From JABFRJ01 sp031379035 (lineage in GTDB: Bacteria > Pseudomonadota > Alphaproteobacteria > Rhizobiales > Hyphomicrobiaceae): a stretch of 38,783 nucleotides of DNA. Position 1 is the first letter of the stretch; each line of letters starts with the position of its first letter. This document shows positions 16,407 through 24,558 of the stretch, piece by piece. The DNA is taken from NCBI GenBank assembly GCA_031379035.1, contig JANNEU010000019.1, positions 1 through 38,783 of the forward strand. Direction: 5' to 3'. Position numbers and translations under genes: made by a program. Below the pieces are notes generated by a model that had not been told where the DNA came from, ran no database searches, and worked only from the letters and a program-made list of their open reading frames with translations.

Positions 16407-17605
16407 GCATGCCGCGCCGTCCGATAAATCCCGATCTCGCCGACACCGCAACACCGCCAATCCCCGAGGCGCGCGGGTGGCTGGCAGCGTACGATGGCCG
16501 GTATGGTCAGCCTATCAATCTTGCGCAAGCCGTGCCCGGTGCCCCGCCGCCGCAAGCTATGCTCGATCAGTTGAGAACAGCAGCCGGCAATCCTGCGTTG
16601 GCTGGTTATGGGCCCATCACAGGCGAGCCCGCGCTCATTGCAGCGTACGCGGCTGATGTCGGTGAAGTCTACGGCGCACCCGTTTCCGCAAACGAGATCG
16701 CCATCACGTCGGGCTGTAACGAAGCCTTTTTCGTCTCCGTGCTGGCCGTCGCAAAGGCGGGTGAAGCGATCCTGCTGCCCGTCCCTTGGTACTTCAATCA
16801 TGCGATGACGCTGCAGATGCTGGGGATCAAAGCCGTTCCATTACCGACGCATGCCAGCCGTGGGTTTGTCCCTGATCCCGTCGAGGCAGCCGAAGTCTTG
16901 CGGCAGCATCGTCGCGCGAATCCCGGTGTGCCTGTACGTGCCATTGTGCTCGTGACGCCGAGTAATCCAACCGGTGCAATGGCTGGGCCCGACGTCCTTG
17001 CCGCCTTCGGAACCTTGGCCCTTGAACAGGACTGCTGGCTGGTTCTTGACGAGACGTACCGGGATTTCCGCACGGACCCCGCCGTTGCGCCCCACGGGCT
17101 ATTTGAGAACTCAAGCGCGCGAACGCGCCTGATACAACTCTATAGCTTCTCCAAAGCCTACGCGATCCCTGGGCACCGGGTGGGTGCGCTGATGGCACCG
17201 GCCATCCTGATGGCGCAGGTCGCCAAGGTGCTTGATTGCATCCAGATTTGTGCACCCCGGCCGGCTCAGGCAGCGCTCGCCTGGGCGATTCCGGAATTGA
17301 AAGTTTGGCGGCAAGCAACGTCCCGGCACTTGGCCGCGCGTGCTGGCCTCTTTGGTGCAAGCCTCAGCAACGCGCCAGGGTGGGATATCGCCGCCATCGG
17401 CGCTTATTTTGCCTATGTGCGGCATCCGTTTGCCGGCGAAACAGCCGTCGTCGTGGCACAACGGTTGGCAGTTGAAACTGGCGTCCTCGCGCTTCCAGGC
17501 AGCTATTTTGGGCCTGGCCAAGACGAATTTCTGCGGTTTGCCTATGCCAACACTGACAATGCAGGTGCATCGGCCGTGGGTGTACGGCTTGCTCAGCTCA
17601 CCTAG
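16403..17605 (+). CDS. Class I/II pyridoxal-phosphate aminotransferase
   Basis: A 400-residue fold-type I aminotransferase. Visible motifs are INLAQAVPGAPPP near the N-terminus, the GYGPITGEPAL substrate loop, AITSGCNEAFF for PLP phosphate binding, LVTPSNPTGA (with the PLP-contacting Asn), LVLDETYRDF (Asp bonding the pyridine N), and SFSKAYAIPGHRVGAL with Lys251 as the Schiff-base lysine. A C-terminal FLRFAYAN segment holds the Arg that binds the substrate carboxylate. It is translationally coupled to the HAD phosphatase upstream. The substrate could be an aromatic, aliphatic or special amino acid; the sequence does not decide this. Confidence 0.92.
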   Translation: MSMPRRPINPDLADTATPPIPEARGWLAAYDGRYGQPINLAQAVPGAPPPQAMLDQLRTAAGNPALAGYGPITGEPALIAAYAADVGEVYGAPVSANEIAITSGCNEAFFVSVLAVAKAGEAILLPVPWYFNHAMTLQMLGIKAVPLPTHASRGFVPDPVEAAEVLRQHRRANPGVPVRAIVLVTPSNPTGAMAGPDVLAAFGTLALEQDCWLVLDETYRDFRTDPAVAPHGLFENSSARTRLIQLYSFSKAYAIPGHRVGALMAPAILMAQVAKVLDCIQICAPRPAQAALAWAIPELKVWRQATSRHLAARAGLFGASLSNAPGWDIAAIGAYFAYVRHPFAGETAVVVAQRLAVETGVLALPGSYFGPGQDEFLRFAYANTDNAGASAVGVRLAQLT

Positions 17606-17934
17606 CACAGCGCATGCGTTGCCGTTCGGCCACGTCTCGCGCATAGAGTGTATCCGTGGCACCGTTGTCGATTGACGTTGCTGATACTCCAGCGAAACGT
17701 CATCTTCGGCGTTTTCCTTAATCAGGATATCGGGTTGATGACAGCAACCCGTTCATTCTAGGATTCAGGAGAGGAGCTGTTGCGCGGTGCCGGGGGGTAT
17801 GCGCGCACATGTTGCCAGGGGTGGTCTCCGTCGCGGCGGTTAGACTGTTGTCTTGATAGTAACGGTTGCCGCACCTCGCGACGGGAGGTGCGTCACGCGG
17901 TTGCGTTAGCGTATGTGAGTTCGAGTTTCATTGC
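17606..17934 (+). other. Leader region of the srfB operon
   Basis: A 329 bp gap between the aminotransferase and srfB. I see no certain gene or strong consensus promoter. It contains an unusually rich ribosome-site-like run AGGAGAGGAG (17767-17776), a short frame from TTG 17780 that ends in an ATGA overlap with srfB, and an 8 bp perfect hairpin at 17870-17892. The promoter of the srf operon is presumably here. Confidence 0.5.
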
Positions 17935-17938
17935 ATGA
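17780..17938 (+). CDS. Possible 52-aa leader peptide, low confidence
   Basis: A frame starting at TTG 17780, just after AGGAGAGGAG, and ending at TGA 17936-17938, which overlaps the srfB ATG at 17935. The coupling geometry is suggestive. The composition (several Cys and Arg, mixed codon use) looks weak for a conserved protein, so it could be accidental. Confidence 0.15.
   Translation: MRGAGGYARTCCQGWSPSRRLDCCLDSNGCRTSRREVRHAVALAYVSSSFIA
17870..17892 (+). promoter_or_regulatory. Perfect inverted repeat upstream of srfB
   Basis: CGCACCTC (17870-17877) and GAGGTGCG (17885-17892) form a perfect 8 bp stem with a 7-base loop. It ends 42 bases before the srfB start. It could be an operator or an mRNA leader hairpin. 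There is no T tract, so it is not a terminator. Confidence 0.4.
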
Positions 17939-20679
17939 CCAAGGGGGGCACACGGTCGTTATTCGCGGGGGTTCTCCGCCTCGTCCCCTATTCTGGTATC
18001 CAGTTCTGCGATGTGCATGTCTCGGACGAGACTGCAGCCGATCTGACCTCACGCTTTACGGAAGAGATTTTTGAATCCGACGGGATTCCACATCGAATTT
18101 TGCTCCCACTGGACGGCCGCATCGCGCAAAGCACCCTCGCTCCAGATGCCGAAGCTGCCGTTCAGACCGCACCAAGGATCGTGCACCCGGTGACCGGCCG
18201 GCCCGTTGATCCGGCGCGAGTGCTGACGCTTGATGGCATCAGCGCTCTTAAGCATTTCGCAGGACGCTGGGTTCCGCTGCCGTATCTGCGCTTCGTTGGC
18301 CGCGACGAGCACCAACGGCCACGCTACGATGCGGGGCCAACCAATTGGGCGCGCGCGTGGGTAACGCCCCACGGCGACGAGGGGCCCAAAGCAATCACCA
18401 TCACGTTAGCGTTCGACACCAGCATTGAGCGCCATTCTCGCCTCGATGCTGCAGCCTATTTGGCACCAAACGGCGACGACGCAGCGTTCGGTTCTACTTT
18501 CATCTGTGCCGAGAACGTCGATGAGCTTGGCCCGTTCATCGGTGAGCCTTGGCTCGAAGCCTGGTTGGAAGGCGGCGCGACTGCGGCGGTTGAAACAACG
18601 CCAGCGGCTGAGGCCGAGTTTCGTCACCGTCATGTCGCGCTCTATCTCACCTTGTTACGCGTCCTGGCGCGCGCTGGTGTTCTGCCAGAAGCGCGATTTG
18701 TTGATACCATCCAGCGGCGCTTTCCGATCAGAACGACCGCAGTCGACCTTATTCTCGATTTGGGTGACACTGAAACGACAGCGCTGCTTGTTGAAGTGAC
18801 GCCGGGCGGCAGCGAGAGGACCACAAGTGGTTTTGCTGAGCCCTTGCGGCTGCGTGACCTCTCATCGCCTGGAACCGTTTACGAGGGACCATTCCCGACT
18901 GCGGCCGAGTTCAACGTCCAACCTTTTGGCGACGCGATGCTCTCGCGCGACAGTGGCCGGCAGGATGCGTTTGCCTGGCCAAGTCTCGTTCGCATTGGGC
19001 ATGAGGCACGCCGATTGTCGCTGCGCAACAACGGCACGGAGGGGGTAACGGGGCTCTCAAATCTGCGCTCCTTTCTGCTCGATGACGCGGCGAGCCCGGG
19101 GTTGTGGCGGCAGAGCACAGACGACGAGACCGGTGCCGAGCAGGGCCCCATGGTGTCTGGCTTGACCCTCGCCCACATCGGCGAGAACGGCGTTCTCCTC
19201 GGTGCTGAACCTGTTGACGCTGGCCGGCCGAGCCTCGGTAGTGTGCGGCCCGCTATCCGGCCACGCTTCTCGCGCGCGTCCATGGTCGGCTTCTTCGCAA
19301 CTGAATTGGTGTTGCACGCGCTGTCGCAGGTCAATGCCTCCACTCCCGATGGCGCGGGCGGTGGGGAGAATGAAATGCGCGAGTTGCGGCAGGTCGTCGT
19401 GCTGGCACCGGCAACGCTCAACGTGCGGGAGCGGGAAGCGTTGCGTGCACGCGTCGATGCTGGTCTCGTACTGGCGTGGCGTGGTCTTGGCTGGGATCGC
19501 CGCGCTGGGGTCCCACAACGGCCGACGGTCATTTTGGGCCTCGGCGGTGATCTCGGCACCCAGATCGCCTTTCTCCATGACGAGGTGTGCAACAAATACC
19601 AGGGACGCTTCAGGGATTTCCTGCGCGTGTACCGTGGCGGTGACGCGGTTGGCGCAGAAACGCTGCGGATTGCCTCTGTTGATTTCGGTGCCCGCACCAC
19701 CAGCCTCGCCATTGTCGATTACGCCGTTCACGACGATCCGCTCGCGCCCAGCGAATGGGAGCCAACCGTGAAGCTCTCCGAGCGCTTGCCCGTCGGTACC
19801 GACGCGGCCATGCAGGCGCTGATCTGGTCGATGATCTTACCGGCCATTGAGCGTCATCTCGAGACGTGCGGTTTGGTGCCCGCGCGCCACTTCCTGGACG
19901 AGATCACGGGACGCTCGACAACAAGCCTGCTGATCGAGGACCCGTACTTCACACGTCGCTTTAATCGAAAGGTTTTGTGGCCGGCCGCGCGCGGTCTCTT
20001 CATGCTGGATGAGCATGGGGCCATGAGCACTGCCGATGGCAACAGGGCCGTGCCACTGGCAACGCTGGTAGCGTTGGGCGGCGGGCGGCTTGATACAGTC
20101 GCCCAGGCCTTTGACCGGGCGGCGCTGCAGTCTGGCGCGGAGGGGTTCACGCTGGCTCATGCGGAGGTGAAGCTCAAGCGCGGTCTGCTTGCGCGGCTGA
20201 TGACGTCGGAGATGCAGGATACGGTGGCGCAGATCAGCCGTGTTGTGGCCGCACAGACGTGTGATCTGCTGCTGGTGGGTGGCGAAGGCGCGCGTTTGCC
20301 TTCACTGCGGCATCTCGTGCTCGCAGCATTACCGCTGTCCGCCAGCCGCATCATTGATCTCCACACCCATATCAACCGCACGGCTGCCGCAGCTCTTGGA
20401 CCGGCAGCGCGGTTGGCACCCGCGACGATGATGCCAGCCATTGCAGCGGCACTCGAACGGCGCAATAGTCTTGAGCTGGGCGGCTTTGGTGCGCGTGCGC
20501 TCCGCCGGCTCGGTGGTCCTGTCGGGACCGAGCACAAGCCGATTGAACGCAGTGACAGTCAGCGCAGTGAGGCTCAGCCAAAAGCATTGGCCGCGCCTGA
20601 CAGTTCGTTCCGTGCAGTATCCGGGCAGAGCATATTGATAAGTGCGGTGCCTCACCTCGTTCCCGGCAAGGGGGCGTAA
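17935..20679 (+). CDS. srfB: SrfB family protein (putative virulence factor, actin/Hsp70-like ATPase fold)
   Basis: A 914-residue cytoplasmic protein matching the SrfB family in length and layout. The N-terminus has VPYSGIQFCDVHV, the family's opening strand. Three actin-fold nucleotide motifs are visible in order: DLILDLGDTETTALLVEV (phosphate 1, about 272-289), SVDFGARTTSLAIVDY (phosphate 2, about 580-595), and LLLVGGEGARLPSLRHLV (adenosine motif, about 777-795). In the first motif the usual Gly-Asn/Thr loop reads DLGDTETT. SrfB was named from the Salmonella SsrB-regulated srfABC genes; its biochemical role is not established. I set the start at ATG 17935, where family similarity begins; a TTG at 17866 is in frame. 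It is 4 bp upstream of srfC. Family call secure, function open. Confidence 0.88.
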   Translation: MTKGGTRSLFAGVLRLVPYSGIQFCDVHVSDETAADLTSRFTEEIFESDGIPHRILLPLDGRIAQSTLAPDAEAAVQTAPRIVHPVTGRPVDPARVLTLDGISALKHFAGRWVPLPYLRFVGRDEHQRPRYDAGPTNWARAWVTPHGDEGPKAITITLAFDTSIERHSRLDAAAYLAPNGDDAAFGSTFICAENVDELGPFIGEPWLEAWLEGGATAAVETTPAAEAEFRHRHVALYLTLLRVLARAGVLPEARFVDTIQRRFPIRTTAVDLILDLGDTETTALLVEVTPGGSERTTSGFAEPLRLRDLSSPGTVYEGPFPTAAEFNVQPFGDAMLSRDSGRQDAFAWPSLVRIGHEARRLSLRNNGTEGVTGLSNLRSFLLDDAASPGLWRQSTDDETGAEQGPMVSGLTLAHIGENGVLLGAEPVDAGRPSLGSVRPAIRPRFSRASMVGFFATELVLHALSQVNASTPDGAGGGENEMRELRQVVVLAPATLNVREREALRARVDAGLVLAWRGLGWDRRAGVPQRPTVILGLGGDLGTQIAFLHDEVCNKYQGRFRDFLRVYRGGDAVGAETLRIASVDFGARTTSLAIVDYAVHDDPLAPSEWEPTVKLSERLPVGTDAAMQALIWSMILPAIERHLETCGLVPARHFLDEITGRSTTSLLIEDPYFTRRFNRKVLWPAARGLFMLDEHGAMSTADGNRAVPLATLVALGGGRLDTVAQAFDRAALQSGAEGFTLAHAEVKLKRGLLARLMTSEMQDTVAQISRVVAAQTCDLLLVGGEGARLPSLRHLVLAALPLSASRIIDLHTHINRTAAAALGPAARLAPATMMPAIAAALERRNSLELGGFGARALRRLGGPVGTEHKPIERSDSQRSEAQPKALAAPDSSFRAVSGQSILISAVPHLVPGKGA

Positions 20680-20683
20680 CACC

Positions 20684-23245
20684 ATGCGTCCAGAGCAAAA
20701 GATCGTGCTGTCGTGCCGGCAAACGGGCGAAGGGGCCGAACGCCTGCAGGAATGGCTTGATCAGAGCCGGCTGATGATCAAATCCCAGAGCCGCGCCTTG
20801 CGGACGGAAGTACAAGGCATTGCCAGCGAACTCCTCTGCCTCATGGAGGCCGTCGAACACCCAACGACGGCTGGCATTCTGGGAGCTTGGGGCAGTCAAC
20901 GCGCCGACTTGATTGGCGCATTGCTCGCCGAAGCCTCGTTGAGCGCCACCGAAGATGAAACACGGACCGTACTAGGCCGCGACCGTGTCTTGACCTTGAT
21001 GCCGCGCGATAGCGATGGCGGTCAGGCTGCAAGCCTACGCTTCGTATCATCCGCCCGTACGGAGTCGCCATACCGGTTTCCCATCCGGATCGGGCTGCTT
21101 AGCCAACTTGATCTGGTCAAGATCATCGCCTGCGCCTACGTCGTCCATGTGCCGCTGCTCCAGCAGCAGATGCTGGCACCTGACGTTGTCGCACAGCGGC
21201 TGGCTGCAAAAATCGATCAACTCGGCGCACAATCATTTTCCGGTATGTCGCAGCGGGACATTGACGGTGTGCGCGACACCGTTCATGCGGCCGCCCCAGA
21301 GAGCCCCGCGCTACGCCAATTAGATGCGTGCGGCTATTGGGATACGCTCGGTGGCCTCATTCCGCACCTGCCTGACGCGGCACGCCGCCGCGCATTTTCG
21401 TTGCTGTGGGGTGGCGATCCTGCATTGACGGCCTTGTTTGAGCGGCTGTCGGATGCCATTGAGTTGCTCGGTTTTTCAGGCGAGGCGTTCGCCGGCCTGG
21501 AGGCGCTGACGGGGCGTGACCCGATTACGGGTTGGAACGTGCGCCATGAGGATAGCATTGTCGCTACCGCCACGCTTGCCAAGTGTTTTGAAGATCCAAG
21601 CCGTACGCTGCGCGTCTCCAGCCGCCATGGCCGCGCGACCGATGTAGAGCGTTTCGCGATGACGGCACTCGCTAGTGACGCCAGGCTGCCCATTGATGCA
21701 TCAGCGCTGCCGTTGCTCGAAACAACGGACCTGCTGGTGCTGCCCGCACCCACGCCCGTTCTGCTCTGGCCACCGCTCGACGTCAAACGCCAGCCGGTCG
21801 CCCTGCCGGCCAGACGCGTGCTGACACCGCTGGAGGCGATCGAGATCTTTGCGGCGCGAAAAGCAGCGTATCTGACGGACCGGGCCATCCGGCGGCACGA
21901 GCTGACGAGCCTGCTCGTTGTGACCGATATGATTGATGGAACGACAGGCTCAGAGCTTGATGCGGTATCGACAGAAAACGTCGCAGCCTGGGTTGAGTTG
22001 ACGCAAGGCGAGACTGCGCATGCGCGCGAACGCCGCCGGTCGGGACTCAGTATTCTGGCAGCAGAAGCAGGTGAGCAAGCCATGCCACGCGACAACGCGT
22101 TTGGCGTGTCCGAACGGTTGCCGCGTCTGACCGCGACGATCGAGGCGGTCTTCAATGGCAACGCGGATTGGGCCGCGGAGTGGACGCCCAGCCGGCCCTT
22201 TAACAATGTGTTCACATGGCGTCCGCCGCGTGCGGGGTCGCTGAGCCCTCATGAGGTTCGCAACAATAGCCCGAGTGAGGGTCCTGCGGGTGGATCGGCC
22301 GAAATTCTGAGCTTCAGCCGTGCCCGGACGGCAGATGCGGGGTTGCAGGCTGCAGAGCTCGCCGTGCCACCTGATTTGTCAAACCTCCTCCATACAGTGA
22401 CGCAGGCCACATCCGCCACGATCCACAATCAGCATTTGTCGGCACGGCTTGTTGAATTGCGCCGCGCGCTTACCGGTCGATTTTTGCGCCTGCATATCTC
22501 CAATGATCCCATCGGGATTGTCGAGTGGCGGCGCCAAGTTTGCCATGTCGCCCGTAATCGGCTTGATCGGGCGGCCAGTCTCGGCGGGTTTGGACGCTTG
22601 CAGCGAGCCCTGATGTTCACCGAAGGGGAGGTGCTGGCCACGCTCGCGCGCTTGAAAGTTGAGGACCCCCGTTTCACTGCGTCCAACGTGATTGATCTAC
22701 GCACGATCGAGCCGCAGCGCATTGTCGAAGCTGTCATCGAGACCTGGAATACTGCCATGCGCCAGGCCACACGGTCCCCGGCGCTGATGCGGTCCGTTTG
22801 TGTGCCTGGCACGATTGTTGCGCACATCATCGATGAACTCGCGATCGGTGCCGTGCGGATCGGCCTGCAAGAAAAGTTGACCGAGGCCGTGCGGCGCATT
22901 CAGTTAAGCGCTGAACGTGCAATCGATTGTGAGTACGCCGTCGCCGCTCTGATCGCGCGTGGTATCAATGCCTACGTCGAAACACTTGACCCGGGCGCGC
23001 GAGGCTCACGACCTATGAGTATGCGCGATACGCGGTTCGGCATGAGCGCTGGAAATGCCACAACGGCTGCACCGGCGACGCCGGCAGCCAAGTCGGTCGC
23101 GTCGCTATGGGCTGAAACGTTCGTCGATCTCGTTGAGGCAAATATTCTCGGCGCGGGCCTCTTGGGCGGGGCCGGTCATCTCAATCGTGAACTCGGCGAA
23201 GTGCTGAGTGCCATATCCGCGCAGTCGTATGAGGGGTTGTCATGA
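20684..23245 (+). CDS. srfC: SrfC family protein (putative virulence factor)
   Basis: An 853-residue protein placed directly after srfB, as in known srf loci, and of the expected length for SrfC. The segment FPIRIGLLSQLDLVKIIACA resembles the conserved region that follows the NTPase core in SrfC. At about 62-80 there is a GILGAWGSQRADLIGALL segment where a P-loop would be expected, but it lacks the GK[S/T] triad, so nucleotide binding is doubtful. The C-terminal half is rich in helices (about 590-760). The ATG at 20684 has AGGGGGCG upstream, and its 3' end overlaps the next gene as ATGA (23242-23245). No membrane helices were noticed. Family call by synteny and length plus short matches; function unknown. 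Confidence 0.75.
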   Translation: MRPEQKIVLSCRQTGEGAERLQEWLDQSRLMIKSQSRALRTEVQGIASELLCLMEAVEHPTTAGILGAWGSQRADLIGALLAEASLSATEDETRTVLGRDRVLTLMPRDSDGGQAASLRFVSSARTESPYRFPIRIGLLSQLDLVKIIACAYVVHVPLLQQQMLAPDVVAQRLAAKIDQLGAQSFSGMSQRDIDGVRDTVHAAAPESPALRQLDACGYWDTLGGLIPHLPDAARRRAFSLLWGGDPALTALFERLSDAIELLGFSGEAFAGLEALTGRDPITGWNVRHEDSIVATATLAKCFEDPSRTLRVSSRHGRATDVERFAMTALASDARLPIDASALPLLETTDLLVLPAPTPVLLWPPLDVKRQPVALPARRVLTPLEAIEIFAARKAAYLTDRAIRRHELTSLLVVTDMIDGTTGSELDAVSTENVAAWVELTQGETAHARERRRSGLSILAAEAGEQAMPRDNAFGVSERLPRLTATIEAVFNGNADWAAEWTPSRPFNNVFTWRPPRAGSLSPHEVRNNSPSEGPAGGSAEILSFSRARTADAGLQAAELAVPPDLSNLLHTVTQATSATIHNQHLSARLVELRRALTGRFLRLHISNDPIGIVEWRRQVCHVARNRLDRAASLGGFGRLQRALMFTEGEVLATLARLKVEDPRFTASNVIDLRTIEPQRIVEAVIETWNTAMRQATRSPALMRSVCVPGTIVAHIIDELAIGAVRIGLQEKLTEAVRRIQLSAERAIDCEYAVAALIARGINAYVETLDPGARGSRPMSMRDTRFGMSAGNATTAAPATPAAKSVASLWAETFVDLVEANILGAGLLGGAGHLNRELGEVLSAISAQSYEGLS

Positions 23246-24555
23246 GTGCTTATCAAGTCGCGGTGGTCGAAGACGATGCAGTGCCAACTTCGGGCGTGGC
23301 GGTGATCCGCATTGAAGGGCTCACCACCTGGCCCCAAGGGGCGACGGTGCGCTTGCGGCCTATCGATGAAGCGTCGGTGCCCCCGCAAGCAGAAGGCTGG
23401 CCGTGGGGCGATTTGATCCCGGCACGTGTGGTCCCGAAGGATGGCGGTGTTGATGTCATTCTCGGCCCCGATGTTGTCTCCAGTGCGCGTCTCGTGCCCG
23501 GCACGCCGGTGACCATTGAAGTCAGCGCCGCCAACGTCGAGGCAGACGTCCGCTGGCCCGCGATCACGCCGACCGCACGGCGTCGGGTGAGCGCGGTTGC
23601 GATGAGTGCCACGCAATTGCTGGCGGCGAAGGCCGAACGTGAACGTGTCGAAAAGGACGCCGGTGCGCGGCGCCAGCAAATGGCCGAGGCGGCAACCAAA
23701 GCTGCGCGGGACGCTGCCGCTGACACTGGGCTGGTGCGTGCGCCAGTGACGCTTGCTGGCAAATTGCCACGTGAAACCGGAGGCGGGCAATTGGCCCGCC
23801 TGTTCCCCCTGCGCCGGCCGGCCACCGCGTTGGCACCCATCGCCAAAGATAAGGATGATGGGCAACTTTCGCGGCTTGGCAGCGCAACAGACAGGGTCTT
23901 GGCTGGCGCTGATCGCTCAAATGCCGACGTGACGATGCGAAGATCATCCGCAGGTTGGCTCGGGTTTGCAGGCGGCTTCGCGACAATGGCGGCAATGGCA
24001 ACAGGCCTTGCGCTGCTGGCCCCGCAGTGGTTGCCCCGCAGCCTGTTCTCGGCCCCGCCAATAACGTCGGTCGCCGCAGCGCAGATTCCGGTCGCAACGC
24101 TGGAGAGTATCTTCAAGGATCTGGCCGCGACCGGAACCACCTCGCCGCGACGCAAGTCAGCGGCCAATGTGGATGTGCCGACGGCGCTGTCGCTGGCTGA
24201 TCACAGCCTGCGCGGTCAACGGACTGCGAGCGAAACCGACGAGGCTGATTTCTGGCTTAAGCGCGCGTTGGGCTCAAGCTTCGGTGGCCCCGACGTTGGC
24301 TGGGCGCTGACACAACTTGGCACGATCTATGCGCAGTCTGAGAGCCCGCGACACAGTTACGCCAAGGCGCACACGTTGTGGCAACTCGCAGCAGCGCAGG
24401 GGGACACGGTCGCTCACTGTTTCCTCGGCGCGCTCTATGAGCACGGCTTGGGGGTGACGGCCAGCCGCCCGATGGCGCGGCAACACTACATCGTCGCTGA
24501 TGCTGCCAATGCCTGCCGCAGTGCCAAAGATGCCGTTGTCCGTTTGAAAGACTGA
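23242..24555 (+). CDS. Single-pass membrane protein with Sel1-like C-terminal domain
   Basis: A 437-residue protein coupled to srfC by an ATGA overlap. Layout: a beta-rich N-terminal domain (about 1-115), a charged coiled-coil stretch (about 128-158; AKAERERVEKDAGARRQQMA), a basic/Pro linker, one membrane helix (about 237-262; GWLGFAGGFATMAAMATGLA), and a C-terminal Sel1/TPR-like region (about 349-432; AKAHTLWQLAAAQGDTVAHC, then LGALYEHGLGVT). There is no N-terminal signal peptide, so the first 235 residues should be cytoplasmic, where they could meet SrfB and SrfC, and the Sel1 part periplasmic, where it could meet the next gene product. I do not recognise the whole protein as a named family. 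Confidence 0.85.
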   Translation: MSAYQVAVVEDDAVPTSGVAVIRIEGLTTWPQGATVRLRPIDEASVPPQAEGWPWGDLIPARVVPKDGGVDVILGPDVVSSARLVPGTPVTIEVSAANVEADVRWPAITPTARRRVSAVAMSATQLLAAKAERERVEKDAGARRQQMAEAATKAARDAAADTGLVRAPVTLAGKLPRETGGGQLARLFPLRRPATALAPIAKDKDDGQLSRLGSATDRVLAGADRSNADVTMRRSSAGWLGFAGGFATMAAMATGLALLAPQWLPRSLFSAPPITSVAAAQIPVATLESIFKDLAATGTTSPRRKSAANVDVPTALSLADHSLRGQRTASETDEADFWLKRALGSSFGGPDVGWALTQLGTIYAQSESPRHSYAKAHTLWQLAAAQGDTVAHCFLGALYEHGLGVTASRPMARQHYIVADAANACRSAKDAVVRLKD

Positions 24556-24558
24556 CCA

